From NCBI GenBank assembly GCA_039936115.1, contig JBDTIZ010000131.1, positions 1 to 7,501 of the forward strand: a stretch of DNA of 7,501 nucleotides. The letters run 5' to 3'. A program made the position numbers and the translations under genes. Positions 1 through 5,977 of the stretch are shown one piece after another (the stretch's first letter is position 1; the number at the start of each line of letters is the position of its first letter). Origin of the DNA: DATIJJ01 sp039936115. GTDB lineage: Bacteria; Pseudomonadota; Gammaproteobacteria; DSM-16500. The notes beneath the pieces are model-generated. The model searched no databases. It was not told where the DNA came from and was given only the letters and a program-made list of their open reading frames with translations.

Positions 1-45
1 TTTGTCCATATCAAGGGGTGTGCTTTTTGCGGAAAAATTTTTCAT
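1..45 (-). CDS. 5' end of a gene leaving the window (partial, unidentified)
   Basis: On the minus strand an ATG at 45-43 opens a frame that stays open to the window edge and reads MKNFSAKSTPLDMDK. A GGAG ribosome-binding site lies six bases upstream of this ATG (52-55 on the plus strand), which is a good Shine-Dalgarno placement. Fifteen codons are too few to identify a family, and an open frame this short can occur by chance. The case rests on the start and ribosome-binding-site pair and on the divergent arrangement with the BON-domain gene. The product cannot be named. Confidence 0.4.
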   Translation of the reverse strand, partial: MKNFSAKSTPLDMDK

Positions 46-51
46 CTGATT

Positions 52-74
52 CTCCATTGAATTTAAAAATGGAG
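52..74. repeat. Small inverted repeat covering a ribosome-binding site
   Basis: CTCCATT (52-58) and AATGGAG (68-74) are perfect 7-bp inverted copies around a 9-nt AT-rich loop. The left arm contains the putative Shine-Dalgarno of the leftward partial gene. In that transcript the hairpin could mask the ribosome-binding site, or the match could be chance. Confidence 0.3.
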
Positions 75-125
75 TGTAATTAGATTGGAAAGAATTTTTT
101 AGTGGGTGGTTTAATTAGCGCTTAC

Positions 126-237
126 GAGTAATGAATGCTGTCATCCCGCTCTTTCTGCCACCCCTCACCTTAAACCTCTGTCACCCCGCAACAAGTGCGG
201 GGTGACAGAAAATACGTGATGACAGCATTCACTACTC
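126..237. repeat. Nested palindromic repeat element (MITE- or REP-like)
   Basis: Two 20-bp arms, 126-145 and 218-237, are inverted copies matching at 19 of 20 positions. Inside lies a second, perfect hairpin with 13-bp arms (178-190 and 196-208) and a 5-nt ACAAG loop. The inner hairpin is GC-rich in an AT-rich surround. Its core reappears exactly at 3021-3045. The interior has no ORF, so this is a non-coding palindromic repeat and may be a short mobile element without its own transposase. I found no clear target-site duplication next to the arms. Confidence 0.75.
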
Positions 238-294
238 AATTATCCAGCCCCTAGGTTTTAGCTTATTTAATTAGCCTATCCGTCTTAAGACTAC

Positions 295-300
295 TATAAT
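295..300 (+). promoter_or_regulatory. Probable -10 box for the BON-domain gene
   Basis: A perfect TATAAT lies 33 bases before the ATG at 334. No good -35 hexamer is visible at 16-18 bases spacing (TTAGCC at 271-276 is poor), so the promoter may need an activator or another sigma factor. An AGGA ribosome-binding site follows at 322-325, eight bases before the start. Confidence 0.45.
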
Positions 301-333
301 ACTGTCAAGTTATTCACCCACAGGAATCTAGTC

Positions 334-696
334 ATGCCAAAATCTCAAGCATTCAAAATTGGACTCTCCGCTGTTGTAGCTATTTTTGCTGCGCCGCAAC
401 TTTCCTACGCGATATCAGGCAGCAGTATTTCAGATGCTATCACCAACAACGTGTCCTCCATTGGCAGCACGCCCTCGACTTTCGTACAAGACTCTGCAAT
501 TACTGCATACATTCACACGCAGTTGGTGATTACGAAAAATGTACCTAGCAATATTGATGTTAAAACAACCCGAGGTATTGTCATGCTCGAGGGAACTGTA
601 GCTTCTAAGGATCAAGCGGCTACTGTGATAAAAATAGCATCGTCGGTTGCTGGGGTTAAGACAGTTGATTCGTCTAAGTTAAAAATTCGGGCTTGA
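334..696 (+). CDS. Exported BON-domain protein (OsmY-like)
   Basis: This is a 120-residue protein with an N-terminal signal peptide: a basic start, a hydrophobic stretch at about residues 9-22, and a likely signal peptidase I site after LSYA (residue 26). A Ser/Thr/Asn-rich linker leads into one BON domain at about residues 51-118. The BON pattern is visible as an initial helix (DSAITAYIHTQL), then IDVKTTRGIVMLEGTV, then an alpha helix and a closing V-x-GVKTVD strand. BON domains are known in periplasmic or outer-membrane-associated proteins such as OsmY and are thought to bind lipid surfaces or partner proteins. OsmY has two BON domains and this protein has one. AGGA eight bases upstream supports the ATG. 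The periplasm is the likely location. The exact role is unknown; envelope stress protection is only an analogy. Confidence 0.85.
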   Translation: MPKSQAFKIGLSAVVAIFAAPQLSYAISGSSISDAITNNVSSIGSTPSTFVQDSAITAYIHTQLVITKNVPSNIDVKTTRGIVMLEGTVASKDQAATVIKIASSVAGVKTVDSSKLKIRA

Positions 697-797
697 GGAC
701 GGCATTTGTAGCAGGCGCAAGCCCCTCTTCTCCCCAACCCTCTCCTCCCACCAAAAGCGTGAGAGGAGAGGAAGCTTTCAGTTCTTCAACGCCGTCC
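697..797. repeat. Intergenic palindromic region between convergent genes
   Basis: GGACGGC (697-703) and GCCGTCC (791-797) form an outer inverted pair. Inside, a 9-bp hairpin is formed by 739-747 and 763-771 around a 15-nt loop, within C-rich then G-rich sequence. The region starts one base after the BON-domain stop codon and runs just into the 3' end of the hydrolase gene. Neither strand shows a clear T-run after the hairpin, so a terminator role for the two convergent genes is possible but weakly supported. It resembles the CCCTCTCC-type intergenic repeats seen in many proteobacterial genomes. Confidence 0.45.
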
Positions 798-2018
798 CAA
801 AGTCACACTCTTAGAATCGTCAGACTCCAAACTAGGCCCCTCTGGTTTTCGCAGCAAGGAAATGTCTTTATATTTTTCCAACAATTTCTCGATAAAAACT
901 AGTGAATTCGATTTGGTATCTTTAAAAAGAAAAGAGACATAATTTGTTTGCGCACCCGAACTCTCCAGAGGATTATCCGCTAAAGACAATCGAATAAATT
1001 TGTCAATCGTGTAGGCTTCAGAATATTTTTCAACTTTTACCTCATCTAACATATCAACAAAATGTTTTTGTAACTTAATAAGAAATGCCAATTCACTCGG
1101 CGCATTTTGCGACTTTATTTTTTCAATCTGCAAATCAATATCGTAACAAATATTCGCCAGCGCACTCGATGAATTTAATACGATAACAAAATCATCATCA
1201 AAGGCAGCTGTTTCCGTCTCTTCTTTTACTTCATCCTGTTCTTTTAATAAATTTTTGACTAAGCTCACCAATGTTTTACGTATATGCTCAACCAATCGAT
1301 GCGAAGACATAAGAGACAAGTGACCGTGACGATCGAATAGAAGTGACGCATGCCCTTCCGCTTTTATACAAGCTGCATCAGTCGACACAATAGAATCATT
1401 CTCTGCCGCGTAATAATGATACTGACAGCTTTTGTGTTGTGCGATTTTAACCGCTAAATCAGCTAAAAAATCGCTATTTATTTTCATTTGGTTTATCGAT
1501 CTTGAAATACTTGTTAAAGGTGGTAATGCTAAAAATGAGCCTTGATACGGTGTGCAAACTGAATGAATCGCATAAACATTAATACCTGCATCAGCCGCCA
1601 AATCCACAGCAAATTTGGCATTCACTAAACCACCTCGGGAATGCCCCATTAAAATAACATGCGTATCTTTATTCGCAATAATTTTTTGTTTTAGTTGTTC
1701 CGCAAAATTCTCAATACCAACACCCTCACCTCTACGATCAAATGCAATCAAATGAATGGCAGAAATAGCACTTGGTAACTTATCGAGTAAACGATTCGCA
1801 ATCAGAGTAAATGCAGATACTCGATCCGCTGTGCCATGCACACAATAAATAGCAATACCTTTTTCCAATCCACTGTCTTTCGACGGCGCTTTGAAATTTG
1901 GATTTTTTAGCACAACGTCACGAGCACCTCCTGATAACCACAATAAGGAATGTGCGAATGCACCGGTATAACTAATGGGTTGAACCTTTTGAATCCATGA
2001 TAGATAAGATGAGAACAT
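786..2018 (-). CDS. Alpha/beta-hydrolase (lipase/esterase-like) with C-terminal extension
   Basis: This is a 410-residue protein. Residues 54-240 look like an alpha/beta-hydrolase core. It has an HG oxyanion motif (CVHGT, 60-63 region), a nucleophile elbow GHSRGG with Ser127, a likely acid Asp208 in ENDSIVS and a likely base His233 in HGHLSL. The family hydrolyses ester or acyl bonds; the substrate is not apparent. No signal peptide or clear membrane helix is present. After an acidic linker (about 259-276, Glu/Asp-rich), some 130 residues are mostly helical-looking and match no domain I recognise. The tail ends with acidic residues followed by VTLGRR. The ATG has AGGGG seven bases upstream. 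The gene stands alone, converging with the BON-domain gene. Hydrolase fold and triad are well supported, while function and location are not. It could be a cytosolic esterase or a secreted effector. Confidence 0.75.
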   Translation of the reverse strand: MFSSYLSWIQKVQPISYTGAFAHSLLWLSGGARDVVLKNPNFKAPSKDSGLEKGIAIYCVHGTADRVSAFTLIANRLLDKLPSAISAIHLIAFDRRGEGVGIENFAEQLKQKIIANKDTHVILMGHSRGGLVNAKFAVDLAADAGINVYAIHSVCTPYQGSFLALPPLTSISRSINQMKINSDFLADLAVKIAQHKSCQYHYYAAENDSIVSTDAACIKAEGHASLLFDRHGHLSLMSSHRLVEHIRKTLVSLVKNLLKEQDEVKEETETAAFDDDFVIVLNSSSALANICYDIDLQIEKIKSQNAPSELAFLIKLQKHFVDMLDEVKVEKYSEAYTIDKFIRLSLADNPLESSGAQTNYVSFLFKDTKSNSLVFIEKLLEKYKDISLLRKPEGPSLESDDSKSVTLGRR

Positions 2019-2097
2019 TCCGTATCCCCTGCTATTTTGTTTGTTTCGTCTGGAGTGTTTGATGTACCGATGATTTGCTGAAAATCTGTTCAGTAAA

Positions 2098-2126
2098 ATT
2101 ATATAGAGGTCATCTGGGTTTTTCTA
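2098..2126 (-). promoter_or_regulatory. Candidate promoter for the hydrolase gene
   Basis: On the minus strand, TAGAAA (2121-2126, 4 of 6 matches to the -35 consensus) is separated by 17 bases from a perfect TATAAT (2098-2103). A transcript starting here would have a leader of roughly 70 bases before the ATG at 2018. This suggests that the hydrolase is transcribed separately from the channel gene upstream, whose stop codon is only a few bases from the -35 box. Confidence 0.5.
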
Positions 2127-2135
2127 TCATTTTTT

Positions 2136-2744
2136 TTATTGATCAAAATGGTCTACTTTCCCTGGCAGCATATAAAGAAACGTTGGTGCAATTAAAGCGA
2201 TAAAAGCCAGTGTCATATTCCAATGGGCAAGAATAAGCGCTGCAATATAAAAAACTGGGGCAATAAAAATGCGCTGTATCACGGCATGACGAATCGCTGT
2301 CGTATAGATATCACGATTCAAACGATAGGCATGCGCACATAAAATAGTTAATAATTGCGCCATGCTCGCACAAATTAAATTAATGGCATAAAACGTGATA
2401 CTCGCGAAATGCGTTGGATACGCCGCCACTAAACTTGCTGAGAAAGGTACAATACACACGAGCATAAGATATAACACATTGGACCAAAGGTAGGGGCGAT
2501 TCACATGATCAAGCAAGCCCAATTGAAAATTCATTGCAACCCATAACGTGCCCAAAATAATAAAACTACCCATATAAATAATCAGTTTAAGAAAAATATC
2601 TGAAGTCATATGTGCAGTCAGATTGATTGCCGTCATGTCAGGAGACAAATGCAAATCTAAAACCAAGATAGTCATCGCAATAGCAAAAATACCATCCGTC
2701 AATCCTTCAAGCCGTGATACCTTGAGTATGCGTGTCTGATTCAT
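2136..2744 (-). CDS. TMEM175/DUF1211-family potassium channel
   Basis: This is a 202-residue integral membrane protein with about six hydrophobic segments, near residues 18-33, 50-73, 86-108, 115-139, 158-173 and 175-193. The first carries the family signature: RLEGLTD (11-17) corresponds to the RxxxFSD motif and leads into GIFAIAMTILVLDL. In characterised bacterial TMEM175 proteins this first helix lines the pore and its hydrophobic residues select K+ over Na+. They assemble as tetramers of six-helix subunits of about 200 residues, as seen here. The start is set at the ATG at 2744, which has GGAG five bases upstream. An in-frame TTG six codons earlier (2762) would give 208 residues but lacks such support. 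The protein probably conducts K+ across the inner membrane. Its 5' end overlaps a small ORF that may be a gene remnant. Confidence 0.85.
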   Translation of the reverse strand: MNQTRILKVSRLEGLTDGIFAIAMTILVLDLHLSPDMTAINLTAHMTSDIFLKLIIYMGSFIILGTLWVAMNFQLGLLDHVNRPYLWSNVLYLMLVCIVPFSASLVAAYPTHFASITFYAINLICASMAQLLTILCAHAYRLNRDIYTTAIRHAVIQRIFIAPVFYIAALILAHWNMTLAFIALIAPTFLYMLPGKVDHFDQ

Positions 2745-2856
2745 GTTCACTCCGTTTGACAATTAATCCAAGGTCTAAAAATAGCATGATGATAAAAAAT
2801 ATCACAACTGAGCCAACCGAGGAACCAATCTCTTGCAACGCATTGCCTTCTTGCAT
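2707..2856 (-). pseudogene. Small one-helix ORF, possible TerC N-terminal remnant
   Basis: A 49-codon minus-strand ORF begins MQEGNALQEIGSSVGS and has one strong hydrophobic segment (about residues 16-33) ending LFLDLGLIVKRSEHES. The pattern of a long hydrophobic helix, then LDLG, a short hydrophobic run and basic residues resembles the first transmembrane helix of TerC-family proteins, which are normally about 200-350 residues. The ORF ends 38 bases inside the TMEM175 gene and has an in-frame stop three codons upstream of its ATG, at the edge of the repeat cluster. The ATG has no convincing ribosome-binding site. A TTG at codon 7 has GAAGG seven bases before it. It may be a decayed terC fragment, a real small membrane protein, or a chance ORF. 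The TerC resemblance is recalled by eye, not searched. Confidence 0.3.
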
Positions 2857-2861
2857 GAAGC

Positions 2862-3068
2862 CATGTCACCCCGGACTTTACACCACTGTCCTCCCGCACT
2901 TACACCACTGTCACCCGCACTTTACACCACTGTCACCCCGCACTTGTTGCGGGGTCCGGGCTTTAATTAATAAAAATACATTTTATTTTTTTAATGACTT
3001 TTTTATGATTTTGGTTCCAGACCCCGCAACAAGTGCGGGGTGACATGGTACAAAGTGCGGGGTGACAT
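2862..3068. repeat. Compound repeat: short tandem units within a large inverted repeat
   Basis: Three units of 21-23 bp in tandem (2876-2898, 2899-2919, 2920-2942; pattern CTTTACACCACTGTCACCCC plus GCA) follow a partial copy at 2862-2875. The last runs into a 29-bp arm (2931-2959), which is an inverted copy of 3017-3045 with one mismatch. The right arm is followed by another 22-bp-spaced copy (AGTGCGGGGTGACAT, 3054-3068) in inverted orientation. Each arm also folds on itself (ACCCCGCA/TGCGGGGT, 5-nt loop). The central spacer (2960-3016) is very AT-rich. The element lies between the recQ stop and the channel gene, so it could act as a strong RNA structure ending or attenuating recQ transcripts. 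No coding sequence is supported here. Confidence 0.75.
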
Positions 3069-3129
3069 TGGCATCTGTTTTTTGTGTAAAGATCTATTTT
3101 TATGTCTAAAACACACTCAACAGAATATT

Positions 3130-4956
3130 TTATATTGCATCCTCCGCATCCAACATCTGATGCTCCCCAATAACTTCCATAAACAGCGCCCCATACTTCA
3201 ATAATTTACTAACCCCCACACCTGAAATCGTCGCAAATTCATTCAAGGTTTTCGGTTTTTTTTGATGAATCTCAATCAAACTACTATCATGAAAAATCAC
3301 ATACGGCGGAACACCTTGTTCACGTGCCAAATCAAGCCGTTTATTTTTTAACGCTTGCCATAATCCATCACTCGGCGTTGGACCTATTTTTTGTTCCCGC
3401 TTCTGTTTTGCTTTCGCTTTCTTGGTTGAAACTTCTGGATCTTTTCTGAAAGCAATCGTTTCGTCTCCGCGCAAAATAAATTGGCTTTTGGGCGTGAGAC
3501 GTAAACTTCCGTAACCACTCATATCAACCGTTAGCAAATTAGCAGTCACCAATTGACGAAAAATACTTTGCCATTGTGTTTGCGTATATTCTTGACCGAT
3601 TCCAAATGTAGAAACATTCTCATGTTTAAATCGTGTCACTTGCGGTGTGATTTTTCCAAGCAAAACATCAACTAAATGTTTTACACCAAATAACTGCCCA
3701 GTTCGATACACACAAGATAATGCTTTTTGCGCAGCAATTTTTCCATCCCACGTTGCAACCGGTTCAAGACAATTATCACAATTTTGACACGATAATAAAT
3801 AGTCTTCGCCAAAATAATGCAGCATGACTTTTCGTCGACAAAGTGTTGTTTCGCAAAATCCAAGCAGTGCATCTAGCTTGCGTTGTTCTAGTCGTTTATG
3901 TTGTTCATCCGCTTCAGAACCAAACAACATCTGTCGCAAAGTAATCACATCACCGATTCCATAAGACAACCAAGCATTAGCCGGTAAACCATCACGGCCT
4001 GCGCGACCCGTTTCTTGATAATAGCCTTCCATACTTTTAGGCAAATCAAGATGGGCGACAAACCGCACGTTAGGTTTATCAATTCCCATTCCAAATGCAA
4101 CCGTTGCAACAATAATCACACCCTCTTCTCGCAAAAATCGTTGTTGGTGACGCGCACGTACAGCATTCCCCAATCCCGCATGATACGGTAATGCATCCCA
4201 ACCTTTTTCACTCAACCATTGTGCTGTTTCTTCCACCCGCTTACGCGACAAGCAATACACAATTCCCGCATCGCCCTTGTGTTCTGTTTCAAGAAAAAGT
4301 TTTAATTGTTCACGCGGATTTTGTTTTTGTATGATGCGATAACGAATATTAGATCGATCAAAACTCGCCGTAAATTGCTGTGCATCAGTCAAATTTAATT
4401 GTTCGATAATTTCACGTCGAGTAGGTTCATCCGCTGTTGCCGTTAATGCAATTCTCGGCACTGCTGGAAAGCGTTCATGTAAAATGGAAAGTTGCACATA
4501 CTCAGGTCGAAAATCATGTCCCCATTGTGAAACACAATGCGCTTCATCAATCGCAAATAATGCGAGCTCCGTGCGTTCAAGTAATTGTAAAAAACGTGGA
4601 TTAAGCAAACGTTCGGGTGCGACATATAATAAATCTAATTCGCCTTTCAACAACTCTTGCTCAACTTGACTCGCAGTTTTAGCATCCAAGCTTGAATTTA
4701 AAAAAGCAGCTTTCACGCCAAGCTGAAGCAATCCATCCACTTGATCTTGCATCAATGCAATCAACGGTGATACGACAATGCCGACACCTTTGCGCACCAA
4801 CGCTGGAATTTGGTAACAAAGTGATTTTCCGCCGCCCGTTGGCATTAAAACCAAGGCGTCATGACCTGAAATAAGGAGTTCTATAATTGCTGCTTGATTC
4901 CCGCGAAATTCGTTATATCCAAATACGCTATGTAACACTTCTTGAGCTGAAAACAT
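3130..4956 (-). CDS. recQ: ATP-dependent DNA helicase RecQ
   Basis: From the ATG at 4956 the protein is 608 residues, almost the length of E. coli RecQ (609). Domains in order are two RecA-like helicase lobes, a zinc-binding and winged-helix RQC region, and a C-terminal HRDC domain. Visible motifs are Walker A MPTGGGKS (about 38-45), DEAH (137-140) followed by the RecQ aromatic-rich loop CVSQWGHDFRPEY, motif VI QETGRAGRDG (about 314-323), zinc cysteines Cys373, Cys390, Cys393 and Cys396, and an HRDC with VPPYVIFHDSSLIEI near the end. RecQ unwinds DNA 3' to 5' using ATP, acting in RecF-pathway recombination and rescue of stalled forks. The frame extends upstream to an ATG at 5016, but that start lacks a ribosome-binding site and adds 20 residues not typical of the family. 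The ATG at 4956 has AGGA eleven bases upstream, rather far. The gene is intact. Confidence 0.95.
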   Translation of the reverse strand: MFSAQEVLHSVFGYNEFRGNQAAIIELLISGHDALVLMPTGGGKSLCYQIPALVRKGVGIVVSPLIALMQDQVDGLLQLGVKAAFLNSSLDAKTASQVEQELLKGELDLLYVAPERLLNPRFLQLLERTELALFAIDEAHCVSQWGHDFRPEYVQLSILHERFPAVPRIALTATADEPTRREIIEQLNLTDAQQFTASFDRSNIRYRIIQKQNPREQLKLFLETEHKGDAGIVYCLSRKRVEETAQWLSEKGWDALPYHAGLGNAVRARHQQRFLREEGVIIVATVAFGMGIDKPNVRFVAHLDLPKSMEGYYQETGRAGRDGLPANAWLSYGIGDVITLRQMLFGSEADEQHKRLEQRKLDALLGFCETTLCRRKVMLHYFGEDYLLSCQNCDNCLEPVATWDGKIAAQKALSCVYRTGQLFGVKHLVDVLLGKITPQVTRFKHENVSTFGIGQEYTQTQWQSIFRQLVTANLLTVDMSGYGSLRLTPKSQFILRGDETIAFRKDPEVSTKKAKAKQKREQKIGPTPSDGLWQALKNKRLDLAREQGVPPYVIFHDSSLIEIHQKKPKTLNEFATISGVGVSKLLKYGALFMEVIGEHQMLDAEDAI

Positions 4957-5044
4957 GTAGTGCACAGTCCTTTTGTTATTTTGGGTAATAGTGTGTAAGA
5001 GGAATAGAGAATGCAAGTGTTGTATTGATTATTTTCTGTTGCGG

Positions 5045-5080
5045 AAAAAATCATAGGGGCAAAAGTTTTTTGCCCCTATC
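5045..5080 (-). terminator. Rho-independent terminator of the L,D-transpeptidase gene
   Basis: A perfect 12-bp stem pairs 5053-5064 with 5068-5079 around a 3-nt loop, with a GGGGC/GCCCC core. Read leftward, the stem is followed closely by six Ts (plus-strand A-run 5045-5050). It lies 26 bases beyond the L,D-transpeptidase stop codon and about 90 bases before the recQ start. recQ therefore probably has its own promoter, although I could not identify a convincing one between 4957 and 5044. Confidence 0.85.
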
Positions 5081-5105
5081 GATAGGTTGCCAAGGATAAG
5101 ACACA

Positions 5106-5675
5106 TTAATAGGGTTTGACAACCACTTTAGTGCCCACATTGATAAAGTTAAAACGCAGCCATTCCGCGTCCGCTACACGTAAGCGAACACAGCCATGAC
5201 TGACATTCCCTTCAACGACTTCATAAGATCCATGCAGTCCTTGACTTCCATTAAAGAACATACAATATGGCATGGGAGCGCCGCCACGTGGCTTAGGATA
5301 TATACTGGATTTACAATTTGCGCTTCCTAACGAATTGACATGAAATGTGCCGGGTCTCGTACGACAACTGCGTCCGATATCTGCACACCAGTTTCCTCCC
5401 GCCGTGGTTAAACCTGCTTTTACCAACTCGCCATTTGCAGCGTAGGCTCCCCAAACATGGACATTGGGATCAATGACCACTGTCTTCACACCCGTATTAA
5501 TAGACTTTGGTATACGTGACGCATAATTAGGTGGCGGACCGGCTGGTGTTGCCCTCGCGGATTTGGTAGGTTGGGTTGATTGACTCGATGGACCTGTATA
5601 GGTGCTACAAGACGCTAATGCCAACGAAAATAAACAGGTTACGCCAACTGCAACGCACGATTTGGTACTTCGCAT
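5106..5675 (-). CDS. L,D-transpeptidase (YkuD-family) lipoprotein
   Basis: This is a 189-residue precursor with a lipoprotein signal peptide: a basic N-terminus, a hydrophobic core and the lipobox LASC with lipidated Cys23. A Ser/Thr/Pro/Gln-rich linker (24-50) follows, then a YkuD catalytic domain to the C-terminus. The active-site motif is LHG (His148) followed by SHGCVRL, with nucleophile Cys162 and His160. The family makes 3-3 peptidoglycan cross-links or attaches proteins to peptidoglycan in the periplasm. The domain is compact and carries four more cysteines (97, 104, 121, 138) that could form disulfides. AGGAG lies six bases before the ATG, and a strong terminator follows the stop. Legionella EnhA-type proteins belong to this general superfamily, but I cannot assign orthology. 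The gene is divergent from the glycine-zipper lipoprotein. Confidence 0.88.
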   Translation of the reverse strand: MRSTKSCVAVGVTCLFSLALASCSTYTGPSSQSTQPTKSARATPAGPPPNYASRIPKSINTGVKTVVIDPNVHVWGAYAANGELVKAGLTTAGGNWCADIGRSCRTRPGTFHVNSLGSANCKSSIYPKPRGGAPMPYCMFFNGSQGLHGSYEVVEGNVSHGCVRLRVADAEWLRFNFINVGTKVVVKPY

Positions 5676-5866
5676 GACAGGCTCCTTTTATTTTTTTACC
5701 TAGTTTCATTTTACTCTTAAATGATAACTAAATGGACATGCTAATGTGTTCTATAATTTATCGTTTCATATTATTGTAATATATAGTTTTTATTATTTTT
5801 GATAGACTAATCCAATCTAATTATTAAGCTTTTTAACCAACAATTTATCTAGAATTGTTCATTTTG

Positions 5867-5888
5867 AAATCCAACACTATTTGGATTT
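5867..5888. promoter_or_regulatory. Inverted repeat, possible operator or weak terminator
   Basis: AAATCCAA (5867-5874) and TTGGATTT (5881-5888) are perfect inverted copies around a 6-nt loop. The right arm continues into more Ts on the plus strand. It lies about 40 bases upstream of the -10 box of the glycine-zipper gene, where a dimeric regulator could bind. The stem is GC-poor, so it would be a weak terminator. Confidence 0.35.
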
Positions 5889-5926
5889 TTTCTATCGAAG
5901 ATCCGAATTCACAATCGCAAATGAAG

Positions 5927-5932
5927 TATAAT
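5927..5932 (+). promoter_or_regulatory. Probable -10 box for the glycine-zipper lipoprotein gene
   Basis: A perfect TATAAT lies 45 bases before the ATG at 5978. The spacing-matched upstream hexamers (for example CGAATT at 5904-5909) do not resemble TTGACA, so the -35 element is weak or the promoter is activator-dependent. Confidence 0.45.
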
Positions 5933-5967
5933 AAATAAACAATCCTAGGCTTTTCATTTATTTATAT

Positions 5968-5976
5968 GAGGTGATC
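5968..5976 (+). promoter_or_regulatory. Very strong Shine-Dalgarno of the glycine-zipper gene
   Basis: GAGGTGATC is a nine-base perfect match to the anti-Shine-Dalgarno end of bacterial 16S rRNA (consensus site TAAGGAGGTGATC). It is placed six bases (from GAGG) before the ATG at 5978. It fixes the start codon and predicts efficient translation. It is the longest such match I noticed in the window. Confidence 0.8.
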
Positions 5977-5977
5977 T

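Larger units (their letters stand above)
5676..5977. other. AT-rich divergent intergenic control region
   Basis: This 302-base gap separates two divergently transcribed lipoprotein genes and holds no ORF that I can support. It is strongly AT-rich and must contain promoters for both directions. On the rightward side a TATAAT lies at 5927-5932. On the leftward side TAAAAT (ATTTTA at 5708-5713) is a weak -10 candidate for the L,D-transpeptidase. A perfect 8-bp inverted repeat sits at 5867-5888. A shared regulator is possible but not shown by the sequence. Confidence 0.5.

Noticed and set aside
430..615. Minus-strand ORF within the BON-domain gene
   Set aside because: It is antisense to a convincing exported-protein frame and has no supporting motif or ribosome-binding site.
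693..902. Plus-strand ORF of 69 codons after the BON-domain gene
   Set aside because: It is built from the intergenic palindrome and the antisense of the hydrolase 3' end, has low-complexity Ser/Pro composition and no ribosome-binding site.
2756..2784. Plus-strand TTGACA near 2756 as a promoter
   Set aside because: The -35 is perfect, but no TATAAT-like hexamer lies at proper spacing, and downstream on that strand there are only repeats and antisense sequence.
2732..3043. Plus-strand ORF of 103 codons across the tandem repeats
   Set aside because: Its middle is the translated tandem repeat (His/Pro/Leu-rich), and it overlaps the channel start antisense. A coding role is unlikely.
2862..3068. 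CRISPR array
   Set aside because: The 21-23 bp units are directly adjacent with no unique spacers, and the motif also occurs inverted. No cas genes are present.
3681..4874. Short ORFs on both strands within recQ
   Set aside because: All lie inside an intact, well-conserved recQ frame and show no recognisable domain or start signal.
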